Shown here: piece by piece, positions 51,422 to 60,414 of the stretch
Layout: every line of letters begins with the position of its first letter
Position numbering within the stretch: the first letter of the stretch is position 1
From: Cedecea selenatireducens
Lineage (GTDB): Bacteria > Pseudomonadota > Gammaproteobacteria > Enterobacterales > Enterobacteriaceae
Length of the DNA: 64,000 nucleotides
Reading direction: 5' to 3'
Assembly: GCF_042138895.1 (NCBI RefSeq)
Contig: NZ_JBHIKW010000002.1
Span: 434,001 to 498,000, forward strand
Made by a program: the position numbers and the translations under genes
The notes under the pieces: generated by a model
What the model was told of the DNA's origin: nothing
Seen by the model: the letters and a program-made list of their open reading frames with translations, nothing else
The model's database searches: none

Positions 51422-51434
51422 CAGTTTGAAACAG
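51422..51434. promoter_or_regulatory. Possible ROK-regulator operator
   Basis: CAGTTTGAAACAG is an imperfect palindrome (core GTTT-G-AAAC) in the 115-base divergent promoter between yphG and yphH. It is the only symmetric element seen there, so it is a candidate operator. Confidence 0.25.
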
Positions 51435-51491
51435 CCGTTTATGATTTAATCGCTTAATGCTCACGCAATACAGTTAACGAGGTTTAGTGAA

Positions 51492-52685
51492 ATGCAGGAG
51501 TCAGGTCTCAACAATCAGCGGGTGCGCCAGCTTAACCGGCAAACCCTGATGAAGCTGGTATGGCGGCACAAGCGGCTGAGTAAATCGCAGTTTGCTCAGC
51601 ACACAGGGCTGTCGATTCCGGCGGTCAGCAACATTCTGGAAGAGCTGGTGGCAGAGGGAAAACTCAGCCATTCCAGCGAAAACCTCAGCAGCCGGGGGCT
51701 TAACGGCGGCAGCTATCAGATCCCGCCGGAAGGGAATTACATTCTTTGCATGAACGTCACCCCCACCAGCATTGAAAGCCAGCTGTGCAACGCGCAGCTG
51801 TCGCCGATAGAGGAGTTCGAGCGCCGCTCAATTTCCGCCCCGTCTCCCCAGGCTTTATTAGCCGCCATTGAAGCCATCTGGCATCAGCGGCGCAAAAGCT
51901 GGCCGAAGAAAACCATCAACCTCGCGCTGGGGATCCACGGGCAGGTCGATCCCGTGACCGGCGTGTCGCAGACCATGCCCCAGGCGCCGTGGCGCGAAGC
52001 GGTGGAAATTAAGTATCTGCTGGAAGAAAAGCTCGGCGTCACGGTGCTGCTGGATAACGACTGCGTGATGCTTGCGCTGGCGGAAAAATGGCAGAACGCC
52101 GGGAATCGGGAAGACTTTTGCGTGCTCAACGTCGATTACGGCATCGGCTCTTCGTTCGTTATCAACGGGCAAATTTATCGCGGCAATCTCTACGGCAGTG
52201 GGCAGATTGGCCACACCATCGTCAACCCCGACGGCATGGCTTGCGACTGTGGGCGCTACGGCTGCCTGGAGACCGTGGCCTCATTAAGCGCGCTAAAAAA
52301 GCAGGCGCGTATCTGGCTTAAAACACATCCTGAGGCGCAGCTTCACGATCCAGAAAAGCTAACTTCCCGGCAGCTGGTTCAGGCGCTGCATGCGGGCGAC
52401 GAAAGAGTGGCTCGCTGGGCGGAAGATTCGGCCAATGCTATTGGGCTTAGCCTGTATAACTTCCTTAATATTCTCAACATTAATCAAATCTGGTTTTACG
52501 GCCGCAGCTGCGAGTTTGGCGAGAACTGGCTGAACTCTATTAAACAGCGCATCGGTTTTAATCCGTTCGACCATGGCGACGCCTTAAAAAGCAACGCTAC
52601 GCAAATAAACTTCGGCCAGCTAACACGCGCCCAACAGGTCATGGGGATTGGTTATTTATATGTCGAGGCCGGGCTGGTAGCGTAA
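51492..52685 (+). CDS. yphH: ROK-family transcriptional regulator YphH
   Basis: A 397-residue repressor of the NagC/Mlc type. N-terminal winged helix (about 14-75, LSKSQFAQHTGLSIPAVSNI) then a ROK sugar-kinase-like domain with GIHGQVDPVTG, the Asn-Asp pair in LLDNDCVM, QIGHTIV and the zinc knuckle CDCGRYGCLE. Such proteins usually release DNA on binding a sugar or sugar phosphate, or a PTS protein. Its position, divergent from yphG and ahead of the ABC operon, makes it the likely local regulator. Confidence 0.9.
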   Translation: MQESGLNNQRVRQLNRQTLMKLVWRHKRLSKSQFAQHTGLSIPAVSNILEELVAEGKLSHSSENLSSRGLNGGSYQIPPEGNYILCMNVTPTSIESQLCNAQLSPIEEFERRSISAPSPQALLAAIEAIWHQRRKSWPKKTINLALGIHGQVDPVTGVSQTMPQAPWREAVEIKYLLEEKLGVTVLLDNDCVMLALAEKWQNAGNREDFCVLNVDYGIGSSFVINGQIYRGNLYGSGQIGHTIVNPDGMACDCGRYGCLETVASLSALKKQARIWLKTHPEAQLHDPEKLTSRQLVQALHAGDERVARWAEDSANAIGLSLYNFLNILNINQIWFYGRSCEFGENWLNSIKQRIGFNPFDHGDALKSNATQINFGQLTRAQQVMGIGYLYVEAGLVA

Positions 52686-52787
52686 AACATTCACTAACAC
52701 AAACAGCGTGGTAGAGGCGCAGCGGCAATGGCAGGCTCGGATGTTGTGTATTAACTTTAAATTGAGTCCACTACAGGCGAGCCCGCT

Positions 52788-53210
52788 ATGAACACACTAC
52801 GCTATTTCGATTTTGGTCAATCTCGTGCCCTGATCCTGCTTATTGCCCGTATTGCGTTGATTCTGCTGTTCATTATTTTCGGCTTGCCGAAGATCAGCGG
52901 ATTCAGTGGCACCGTGGCGTATATGGAGCATCTTGGTACTCCCCTGCCAACGCTTGCGGCGGTGATTGCGGTGTTTATGGAAGTTGTTGCCGCTATCCTG
53001 GTCATCATCGGGTTCTTTACCCGTCCGCTGGCCATTTTGTTTGTGTTTTATACCCTCGGCACGGCGCTTATCGGCCATCACTACTGGAATATGACCGGCG
53101 ATGTGGTGATGCCGAATATGATAAACTTCTATAAAAACATCAGCATAGCTGGAGGATTCCTGCTGTTGGCGGTCACTGGCCCTGGCGCTATTTCCGTCGA
53201 CAAGCGCTAA
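52788..53210 (+). CDS. yphA: DoxX-family inner-membrane protein YphA
   Basis: A 140-residue protein with four membrane segments (about 17-35, 54-80, 82-100 and 115-135) and the DoxX family layout; MNTLRYFDFGQSRALILLIAR and NITGPGAIS-like C-terminus closely match E. coli YphA. Function unknown. In E. coli yphA lies at the other end of the locus, next to hca, so the order is rearranged here. It is followed by a strong terminator. Confidence 0.92.
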   Translation: MNTLRYFDFGQSRALILLIARIALILLFIIFGLPKISGFSGTVAYMEHLGTPLPTLAAVIAVFMEVVAAILVIIGFFTRPLAILFVFYTLGTALIGHHYWNMTGDVVMPNMINFYKNISIAGGFLLLAVTGPGAISVDKR

Positions 53211-53225
53211 ATCCCTTCCTCACTC

Positions 53226-53249
53226 GGAGGCCGCGTATGCGGCCTTTTT
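53226..53249 (+). terminator. Intrinsic terminator after yphA
   Basis: GGCCGC (53229-53234), loop GTAT, GCGGCC (53239-53244), then five T. Confidence 0.9.
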
Positions 53250-53592
53250 CATCTGTCTCCGCGTCCATCCCGTTTGACTCGCTTCAGCTCACAAATTCGT
53301 AACATTCTTTTGCTGACTGACGGCTTTTCTTTCCTCCCACACGCCATCTTTAAGCCAAATTGTTTTATTTTTGTTAATTTATAGTTGCCAAATGGCGTTT
53401 AATTAACACCAACAAACCCGACCAGTATAAAAAAACATCATATATTTAACCATTTTTTAACCAAAAAAGATCCAAAAAAAAACATTAATGGGCACCAATC
53501 ACATTTAGAAAAACTGCGATTCATTATCTCTTCCCTTCGTTGCTAGTCTCCTCTCCGTGACATGCCTCAGTCCCTCATAAAAAGGTACACCT
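53250..53592 (+). promoter_or_regulatory. AT-rich control region of the ABC sugar operon
   Basis: About 340 bases without a gene. Arms GTTAATT (53373-53379) and AATTAAC (53401-53407) form a spaced inverted repeat; the word GCCAAAT occurs twice (53354-53360, 53387-53393). The T- and A-rich palindromic character resembles NagC/Mlc-type ROK operators, so YphH may bind here. No clear -35/-10 pair was chosen. Confidence 0.35.
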
Positions 53593-54576
53593 ATGAAATT
53601 CAAACTCGCATTACTCAGTGCAACCCTGATTTCTGCATGCATGTTGTCCGGTACGGCCGTTGCGGCGGATAAGTATGAAATCGCAGTGGTGGCGAAAGTC
53701 ACCGGGATCCCATGGTTCAACCGGATGGAAACCGGCGTCAATGAAGCAGCGAAAAAACTCAACGTTAACGCGTACCAGACCGGTGCCGCTACGCCCGATC
53801 CCGCTCAGCAGGTCAAGGTGATTGAAGATCTGATCGCCAAGAAAGTGAACGCCATTATCGTGGTGCCTAACGACGCTAAAGTGCTGGAGCCGGTGCTGAA
53901 AAAAGCGCGCGATCAGGGCATCGTGGTGCTGACGCATGAATCCCCTGATCAGCAGATCGGCCAGTGGGATATCGAAACCATCGACAGCGAGAAATACGCT
54001 CAGGCCAACATGGATGAGCTGGCGAAGGACATGGGCGGCAAAGGCGGCTACGCGATTTACGTCGGCTCGCTGACCGTGCCTTTGCATAACGCCTGGGCAG
54101 ACTCCGCGATTAAGTACCAGAAAGAAAAATACCCGGATATGTTTGAAGTAACTTCGCGCCTGCCGGTGGCTGAGAGCATCGACAAATCCTACTCCACCAC
54201 GCTCGACCTGATGAAAACCTACCCGCAGATGAAAGGCGTGATCGGCTTTGGTTCCCTCGGCCCAATCGGCGCGGGCCAGGCGGTTCAGAAGAAACGCGCG
54301 AAGGATAAACTGGCGGTAGTTGGCATCGCGATGCCGGGCCAGGCCGCGCCTTACCTGATGCGCGGCGACATTAAAAAGGCGCTGCTCTGGGATCCTAAAG
54401 ATGCCGGTTATGCGCTTGTCACCGTGGCCGACCAGCTGCTGCAGGGCAAAGCCGTCACCAAAGACCTGACCATTGACGGTCTGGGCAAGGCCGATGTCGA
54501 CATGGATAAGAAAGTGATCCGCTTTAACAAGATCCTCGAAGTCACCAAAGATAACGCTCAGTCACTCGGTTTCTAA
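53593..54576 (+). CDS. Periplasmic sugar-binding protein of ABC importer
   Basis: A 327-residue binding protein: signal peptide cleaved after VAA (about residue 24), then a type I periplasmic-binding fold of the LsrB/RhaS branch (KVTGIPWFNRMETGVNEAAKKLN; DPAQQVKVIEDLIAKKVNAIIVVPND; GQAAPYLMRGDIKKALLWDPKDAGYA). These relatives bind autoinducer-2, rhamnose or similar small sugars. It does not resemble E. coli YphF beyond the fold. AAAGGTACACC precedes the ATG. It is the first gene of a six-gene operon. Confidence 0.9.
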   Translation: MKFKLALLSATLISACMLSGTAVAADKYEIAVVAKVTGIPWFNRMETGVNEAAKKLNVNAYQTGAATPDPAQQVKVIEDLIAKKVNAIIVVPNDAKVLEPVLKKARDQGIVVLTHESPDQQIGQWDIETIDSEKYAQANMDELAKDMGGKGGYAIYVGSLTVPLHNAWADSAIKYQKEKYPDMFEVTSRLPVAESIDKSYSTTLDLMKTYPQMKGVIGFGSLGPIGAGQAVQKKRAKDKLAVVGIAMPGQAAPYLMRGDIKKALLWDPKDAGYALVTVADQLLQGKAVTKDLTIDGLGKADVDMDKKVIRFNKILEVTKDNAQSLGF

Positions 54577-54684
54577 GGCACTTAAGCCAACACCAGGGAA
54601 ACCGGAACGCCGGTCAATTGGCCGGCCTTCTCCAACAAGATTATTTTGTCGCGCCCACGTCGGGCGCAGGCAGGGGCATTACCC

Positions 54685-56184
54685 ATGACCGACACTTCCG
54701 CATTTATCACTCTTGAGAATATCAGCAAGGAATTCCCGGGCGTGCGGGCGCTGGATAACGTCAATCTGACGCTCAAAAAAGGCGAAGTCCATTGCCTGGC
54801 CGGACAAAACGGCTGCGGTAAAAGCACGATTATTAAAGTGATTTCCGGCGTCTATCACCCGGAAAAAGGAGCGCAGATTGCCCTCGACGGCAAACTGTTC
54901 CACAGCCTGACGCCCACGCTGTCCGCTCATTACGGCATCCAGGTGATCTACCAGGATCTCTCTTTGTTCCCCAATTTCAGCGTGGCCGAGAATATCGCCG
55001 TGCACCGCTACCAGCCCGGCGGCAGCCTGTGGGTTAACCGTAGCGCGATGAAAGCCCAGGCGCTGGCGGCCATGAAACGCATCGGCGTGTCGCTCGATCC
55101 TGACAAAAAGGTGGAAAAGCTGTCGATAGCCGACCGCCAGCTGGTCGCTATTTGCCGCGCCATTGCCGCCGATGCCCGGCTGGTTATCATGGACGAGCCG
55201 ACAGCTTCTCTGACTCGCCTGGAGGTTAACGGCCTGCTGCGCGTGGTGAATGAACTCAAAGCGGACGGTATCTGCGTGGTGTTTGTCAGCCATCGGCTGG
55301 ACGAGGTGATGGAAGTCGCCGACCGCATCAGCGTGATGCGCGACGGGAAGCTGGTCGGGACCTGGCAAGCCAGCGAGCTGGACAGCAATGAGCTTGCCTT
55401 CCTGATGACCGGGCAGCGCTTCCACTACAGCCCTCTCCCGGAAAAGCCACCGACAGAAAAACAGCCGATGCTGGAGCTGCGTGGCCTCAGCCGCAAAGGC
55501 AAATACCACAACATTAGTCTGGCGCTGCGCAGCGGCGAGATTGTCTCCATCGTCGGCCTGCTCGGCTCTGGCCGTACCGAATTGTGCATGAGCCTGTTCG
55601 GCATGACGCAGCCGCAAAGCGGTGAGATGCTGATCGACGGCGTGCCGGTGAGGTTTCGCAACAATCACGATGCGATAAAACACGGCATCGGCTACGTCTC
55701 TGAAGATCGCCTGACCCAGGGACTGATCATGGAACAGTCGATCTACGACAATACCATCGTGACGGTTTTCGATCGGCTCCATACCCCCGCCGGGCTGCTC
55801 GATCACGCCAAAGCCCGAACCCTGGTGGCCGATCTCATTCGCGAACTGAACATTAAAGTCTCCGATGCCGGGCTACCGGTAAAAACACTTTCAGGCGGCA
55901 ACGCCCAGAGGATCGCCATCGCCAAATGGGTGGCGACTAATCCACAAATATTAATTCTCGACTCACCCACGGTGGGGGTGGATATCGCCAACAAAGAAGG
56001 CATTTACCAAATCGCACGCGCCCTGGCAGAACAGGGGCTGGCGGTACTGATGATTTGCGATGAAATCCCGGAGGCGTATTACAACAGCCACCGCGTGCTG
56101 GTGATGCGCCGGGGCGAACTGGTCGCAGAGTTTACTCCTCATCGCTGTAGCGAACAGGACATTGCTGAGGTGGTCAATGAATAA
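54685..56184 (+). CDS. Sugar ABC transporter ATPase (double NBD)
   Basis: A 499-residue tandem ATPase of the RbsA/XylG/LsrA type. NBD1: Walker A GQNGCGKST, Q-loop VIYQDLSLF, signature LSIADRQLV, Walker B RLVIMDEPTAS. NBD2: degenerate Walker A GLLGSGRTE, signature LSGGNAQRIAIAKW, ILILDSPTVGVD, where Ser replaces the usual Glu of the second Walker B, as is common in the degenerate half. The start at 54685 (MTDTSAFITLENISKEFPGV) is 13 codons inside the longest frame. It overlaps the first permease by 8 bases. Confidence 0.92.
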   Translation: MTDTSAFITLENISKEFPGVRALDNVNLTLKKGEVHCLAGQNGCGKSTIIKVISGVYHPEKGAQIALDGKLFHSLTPTLSAHYGIQVIYQDLSLFPNFSVAENIAVHRYQPGGSLWVNRSAMKAQALAAMKRIGVSLDPDKKVEKLSIADRQLVAICRAIAADARLVIMDEPTASLTRLEVNGLLRVVNELKADGICVVFVSHRLDEVMEVADRISVMRDGKLVGTWQASELDSNELAFLMTGQRFHYSPLPEKPPTEKQPMLELRGLSRKGKYHNISLALRSGEIVSIVGLLGSGRTELCMSLFGMTQPQSGEMLIDGVPVRFRNNHDAIKHGIGYVSEDRLTQGLIMEQSIYDNTIVTVFDRLHTPAGLLDHAKARTLVADLIRELNIKVSDAGLPVKTLSGGNAQRIAIAKWVATNPQILILDSPTVGVDIANKEGIYQIARALAEQGLAVLMICDEIPEAYYNSHRVLVMRRGELVAEFTPHRCSEQDIAEVVNE

Positions 56185-57166
56185 CCCTCGTTTCTCCCGC
56201 CTGCTCGGGCAACATGAATTCTGGCTTGGGCTGCTGGTGATTGCGCTGGCCGTTGGCCTGAGCATCAGCACCGATGAGTTTTTGTCGCTCGGTAACCTGA
56301 CCGACGTCGCCACTAGCTACGCCATTCTCGGCATTCTGGCCTGTGGGCTGTTCGTGGTGCTTATTTCCGGGGGGATTGATATCTCGTTCCCGGCGATGAC
56401 CGCGATTGCCCAATACGTCATGGCAAGCTGGGTTATCGCCCACGGCGGCAACTTTGCGCTGGCGCTGGTGATGTCTATCGCCGTCGGGCTGCTGCTCGGG
56501 CTTATCAACGGCTTCCTGGTTTACTGGCTGCGGGTGCCGGCAATCATCATCACCATCGCCACCCTAAACGTTTACTACGGCCTGCTGGTTTACCTCACCA
56601 AAGGCACGTGGCTGTACGGCTTCCCGGACTGGTTTATGAATGGCATTAACTGGTTCTCTTTCACCGCCAAAGACGGTTATCAGTATGGGCTAACCTTGCC
56701 GCTGCTGTGCCTGGCCGCGGTGATTATCTTCACCGCCGTGCTGATGAACTACACCCGCCTTGGCCGCCAGATTTATGCCATGGGCGGCAACCGCGAGGCG
56801 GCGTCCCGTCTGGGGATGAACCTGCTTAAGCTGCATTTTTACGTCTACGGCTACATGGGCATTCTGGCCGGCATCGCCGCCGTGGTACAGGCGCAGATTA
56901 CCCAGTCCGTCGCCCCTAACTCGCTGCTGGGCTTTGAGCTGACGGTGCTGGCGGCGGTGGTTCTCGGCGGGACAAGCATGAGCGGCGGGCGCGGGACGCT
57001 CACCGGCACCCTGCTCGGGGTTATCCTGCTGGCCTTCTTACAAAACGGCCTGACGCTGCTGAGCGTGTCCTCTTACTGGCACGCCGTATTCAGCGGCGTG
57101 ATTATCCTGGTCAGCATCAGCGCCACGGCCTGGAATGAAAAACGCAAACTCGCAAGGGAGCTTTGA
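56177..57166 (+). CDS. Sugar ABC transporter permease 1
   Basis: A 329-residue BPD_transp_2 (RbsC-type) inner-membrane protein with about 9-10 helices; the EAA-like loop GRQIYAMGGNREAASRLGMN faces the ATPase and GGTSMSGGRGTLTGTLLG is a family signature. The start overlaps the ATPase stop by 8 bases behind GAGGTGG. The permease forms a heterodimer, presumably with the next gene product. Confidence 0.92.
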   Translation: MNNPRFSRLLGQHEFWLGLLVIALAVGLSISTDEFLSLGNLTDVATSYAILGILACGLFVVLISGGIDISFPAMTAIAQYVMASWVIAHGGNFALALVMSIAVGLLLGLINGFLVYWLRVPAIIITIATLNVYYGLLVYLTKGTWLYGFPDWFMNGINWFSFTAKDGYQYGLTLPLLCLAAVIIFTAVLMNYTRLGRQIYAMGGNREAASRLGMNLLKLHFYVYGYMGILAGIAAVVQAQITQSVAPNSLLGFELTVLAAVVLGGTSMSGGRGTLTGTLLGVILLAFLQNGLTLLSVSSYWHAVFSGVIILVSISATAWNEKRKLAREL

Positions 57167-57167
57167 G

Positions 57168-58121
57168 ATGAAAACCTTCGCCAGATTTTTACCCGGTGAT
57201 GCCATCATCCGGCTGCAGTGCGTGATTATTGTGGTGGTTGCCGTCGCGTTTTCGCTACTGCTGGGCGGGCGTTTCTTTAGCCTCGCCAACTTCCAGTCCA
57301 TCGGCTCTCAGTTGCCTGTTCTTGGCATGCTGGCGCTGGGCATGGGAATGACGATGCTGACCGGCGGCATCAACCTGTCGATCATTGCAGGGGCGAACGC
57401 CTGCTCGCTGGTGATGGCGGCGATTATCGTCAGCCACCCGGATAACCCGCTGTTCTTCGCGCTGGCTTTGCTCGCTGGTATTGCCGTGGCGGTGGCAATC
57501 GGCACGCTGAACGGCGCGCTGGTCGCCTGGGTCGGCGTTTCGCCTATCCTTGCCACCCTCGGCACCATGACGCTGATTTCCGGCCTCAACATTTTGCTGT
57601 CTAACGGCACGGTGATTTCCGGCTTCCCGGCGGCGATTCAGTACCTGGGCAACGCCACGCTGCTCGGGATACCGGTCGCGCTGCTGCTGTTCCTGCTGGT
57701 TGCCGTTTTACTCTGGGTGCTGCTGGAGCACACCACGCTCGGGCGCAGTCTCTACCTGGTTGGCTCCAACGAACAGGCGACCCGCTACAGCGGCGTCAAC
57801 ACCGTGCGAGTGCAGATATCGGTGTACGTTATTTCCGCCCTGCTCGGCTGGGTGGCCGCCATTCTGATGATGGCTAAATTCAACTCGGCCAAAGCCGGGT
57901 ACGGCGAGTCTTACCTGCTGGTGACCATCCTTGCCTCGGTGCTGGGCGGCATTAACCCGGACGGCGGTTTTGGCCGCGTTATCGGCCTGGTGCTGGCGCT
58001 CATCGTGCTGCAAATGCTGGAAAGTGGCTTTAATTTGCTGGGGATTAGCAGTTATCTGACCATGGCGCTCTGGGGCGCGGTGCTGATCCTCTTTATCGCA
58101 TTACAGAATCGTAAAGCCTGA
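57168..58121 (+). CDS. Sugar ABC transporter permease 2
   Basis: A 317-residue RbsC-type permease with GMLALGMGMTMLTGGINLS in the N-terminal half, the coupling loop GRSLYLVGSNEQATRYSGVN and VLGGINPDGGFGRVIG. Two distinct permeases are found in the rhamnose, AI-2 and galactofuranose importers. It begins one base after the first permease stop, behind AGGGAG. Confidence 0.92.
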   Translation: MKTFARFLPGDAIIRLQCVIIVVVAVAFSLLLGGRFFSLANFQSIGSQLPVLGMLALGMGMTMLTGGINLSIIAGANACSLVMAAIIVSHPDNPLFFALALLAGIAVAVAIGTLNGALVAWVGVSPILATLGTMTLISGLNILLSNGTVISGFPAAIQYLGNATLLGIPVALLLFLLVAVLLWVLLEHTTLGRSLYLVGSNEQATRYSGVNTVRVQISVYVISALLGWVAAILMMAKFNSAKAGYGESYLLVTILASVLGGINPDGGFGRVIGLVLALIVLQMLESGFNLLGISSYLTMALWGAVLILFIALQNRKA

Positions 58122-58137
58122 GTTCAGGAGAATCATT

Positions 58138-59775
58138 ATGGCGAGTTACTTCATTGGGGTGGATGTAGGGACGGGGAGCGCCCGCGCGGGCGTCTTTGAT
58201 CTGAATGGCAGAATGGTAGGCCAGGCCAGCCGGGCAATAGAGCTTTATCGCCCGCAGGCGGATTTCGTCGAGCAATCCTCGGACAACATCTGGCAGGCGG
58301 TCTGCAACGCGGTGCGGGATGCAGTAAACCAGGCCGATATTAACCCGATTCAGGTTAAGGGGCTGGGCTTCGACGCCACCTGTTCTCTGGTGGTGCTGGA
58401 TAAAGAAGGCAAACCGCTGACCGTCAGCCCTTCCGGGCGCAGCGAACAAAACATCATCGTGTGGATGGATCACCGCGCCATTACCCAGGCCGACAGGATT
58501 AATGCCCTGCACCACCGCGTGCTGGATTACGTGGGCGGGATTATTTCCCCGGAGATGCAAACGCCAAAACTACTGTGGCTCAAGCAGCACATGCCGAATA
58601 CCTGGTCGAACGCGGGCTACTATTTTGACCTGCCGGATTTCCTGACCTGGCGCGCCACCGGGGATGATACCCGCTCGCTCTGCTCCACCGTTTGTAAATG
58701 GACCTATATGGGCCACGAAGACAAATGGGACAGCAGCTACTTCCGTCAGATTGGGCTGGAAGATTTGCTGGAGCATGATGCGGAAAAAATTGGTCGCTAT
58801 GTGAAAACCATGGGCGAACCGCTGGGCCACGGCCTGACCCAGCGTGCCGCAAGCGAAATGGGGCTGATTGCCGGTACCGCCGTCAGCGTTTCTATTATCG
58901 ATGCTCATGCGGGCACGCTCGGCACACTCGGCGCCTGCGGCGTTTCAGGTGAAGTGGCAGACTTTGACCGCCGCGTGGCGCTGATCGGAGGCACCTCTAC
59001 CGGCCATATGGCGATTTCAAAAGAGGCGCGCTTTATCAACGGCGTTTGGGGGCCGTATTATTCTGCGGTGCTGCCGGGTTACTGGCTCAACGAAGGCGGC
59101 CAGTCGGCTACCGGGGCGCTGATCGACCATATTATTCAGTCTCACCCATGCTATGAAACGCTGCTTGCCCAGGCGAAGGCTCAGGGCCAGACTATTTATG
59201 AACAGCTGAACGCCCTGCTGCGCAAAATGGCCGGTGAGCCGGAGAACATCGCCTTCCTGACGAAGGATATGCACATCCTGCCCTACTTCCACGGCAACCG
59301 CTCACCGCGCGCTAACCCGACGCTGACCGGCGTCATCAGCGGGCTGAAACTTTCCCGCACGCCGGAAGATATGGCCCTGCAATACCTGGCCACGATTCAG
59401 GCCATCGCGCTCGGCACCCGCCATATTATCGAAACCATGAACCACAGCGGCTACACCATCGACACCGTCATGGCGAGCGGCGGCGGCACCAAAAATCCAA
59501 TCTTCGTTCAGGAACACGCCAACGCCACCGGCTGCGCCATGCTGCTGCCGGAAGAGAGCGAGGCGATGCTGCTGGGCAGCGCAATGATGGGCACCGTGGC
59601 GGCAGGCGTGTTTGACTCCTTCCCCGAAGCCATGTCGGTGATGAGCCGCATCGGTAAAACGGTCACGCCGCAAACCAACCGCATCAAGCAGTACTACGAC
59701 CGCAAATACAAAGTGTTCCACGAGATGTATCTCGACCACATGAAGTATCGCCAGCTGATGCAGGAGGATGCATGA
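58138..59775 (+). CDS. FGGY-family carbohydrate kinase
   Basis: A 545-residue ATP-dependent sugar kinase with the N-terminal phosphate-binding loop GVDVGTGSARAG, substrate-site sequences GFDATCSLVV and WMDHRAI, and C-terminal ATP-site ASGGGTKNPIFVQEHA. The pattern DHRA-(I)-TQADRIN and HGNRSPRANP fits the pentulose-kinase subgroup (D-ribulokinase-like), so the expected reaction is phosphorylation of a ketopentose. The substrate is inferred. AGGAG lies 7 bases before the ATG; it overlaps the SIS gene by 4 bases (ATGA). Confidence 0.9.
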   Translation: MASYFIGVDVGTGSARAGVFDLNGRMVGQASRAIELYRPQADFVEQSSDNIWQAVCNAVRDAVNQADINPIQVKGLGFDATCSLVVLDKEGKPLTVSPSGRSEQNIIVWMDHRAITQADRINALHHRVLDYVGGIISPEMQTPKLLWLKQHMPNTWSNAGYYFDLPDFLTWRATGDDTRSLCSTVCKWTYMGHEDKWDSSYFRQIGLEDLLEHDAEKIGRYVKTMGEPLGHGLTQRAASEMGLIAGTAVSVSIIDAHAGTLGTLGACGVSGEVADFDRRVALIGGTSTGHMAISKEARFINGVWGPYYSAVLPGYWLNEGGQSATGALIDHIIQSHPCYETLLAQAKAQGQTIYEQLNALLRKMAGEPENIAFLTKDMHILPYFHGNRSPRANPTLTGVISGLKLSRTPEDMALQYLATIQAIALGTRHIIETMNHSGYTIDTVMASGGGTKNPIFVQEHANATGCAMLLPEESEAMLLGSAMMGTVAAGVFDSFPEAMSVMSRIGKTVTPQTNRIKQYYDRKYKVFHEMYLDHMKYRQLMQEDA

Positions 59776-60371
59776 GCGCCTCCTGGCAACAGGCCGTCAA
59801 CGCGTGGGAAACCTGCAGCCGCGAACTTGCGGCGCTGGAACACCATCTGGATGAGCCGCAGTGGCTCGCCTTGCTGGCCGAACTGAGAAACTGCAAAGGC
59901 AAGATTGTGGTCACCGGCGTAGGCACCTCCGGCATCGCGGCGAGAAAAATTGCCCATATGCTCGCCTGCGTGGAGCGCCCGGCGATTTATCTCAGCGCGA
60001 CGGATGCAGCCCATGGCGATTTAGGTTTTTTACGTGAAGACGATCTGATGATTATGCTTTCGCGCGGCGGAAACTCTGATGAGCTAACGCGCCTGCTGCC
60101 GGGGCTGGAAACCCGAAAAGTACCGCTGATCAGCGTCACTGAGAATCCGAACTCGGCCATCGCCAAAGCGGCCAGGCTGGTGATATCCACCGGCGTGAAG
60201 AAGGAAATGGATCCGCTGAACATGCTGGCGACCACGTCGATAATCCTGGCGCTGGCGATTTTTGATGCCGCCTGCGCCTGCCTGATGAGCGAGAGCGGCT
60301 ACTCGAAAGAGACGCTGCTGGCGGTTCATCCCGGTGGAGACGTCGGGCTGACGCTCAGCCAGCGGAAATAA
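59772..60371 (+). CDS. SIS-domain sugar-phosphate isomerase
   Basis: A 199-residue single SIS domain resembling the N-terminal half of KdsD/GutQ arabinose-5-phosphate isomerases: VTGVGTSGIAARKIAHML, the SATDAAHGDLGFL loop and MLSRGGNSDEL, ending in AVHPGGDVGLTL. The CBS pair of KdsD is missing. Predicted to interconvert D-ribulose 5-phosphate and D-arabinose 5-phosphate or a similar pair. Coupling to the kinase (ATGA overlap) suggests the kinase product is its substrate. Confidence 0.85.
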   Translation: MSASWQQAVNAWETCSRELAALEHHLDEPQWLALLAELRNCKGKIVVTGVGTSGIAARKIAHMLACVERPAIYLSATDAAHGDLGFLREDDLMIMLSRGGNSDELTRLLPGLETRKVPLISVTENPNSAIAKAARLVISTGVKKEMDPLNMLATTSIILALAIFDAACACLMSESGYSKETLLAVHPGGDVGLTLSQRK

Positions 60372-60395
60372 AAAAGGCTCCCAATCGGGAGCCTT
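60370..60395. terminator. Bidirectional terminator between the sugar operon and glyA
   Basis: A 9-bp stem AAGGCTCCC/GGGAGCCTT (60374-60382, 60387-60395), loop AATC. On the minus strand it ends in six T, fit for glyA; on the plus strand TTCTACATTT follows. Confidence 0.85.
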
Positions 60396-60414
60396 CTACA
60401 TTTCAGCTTAACGG

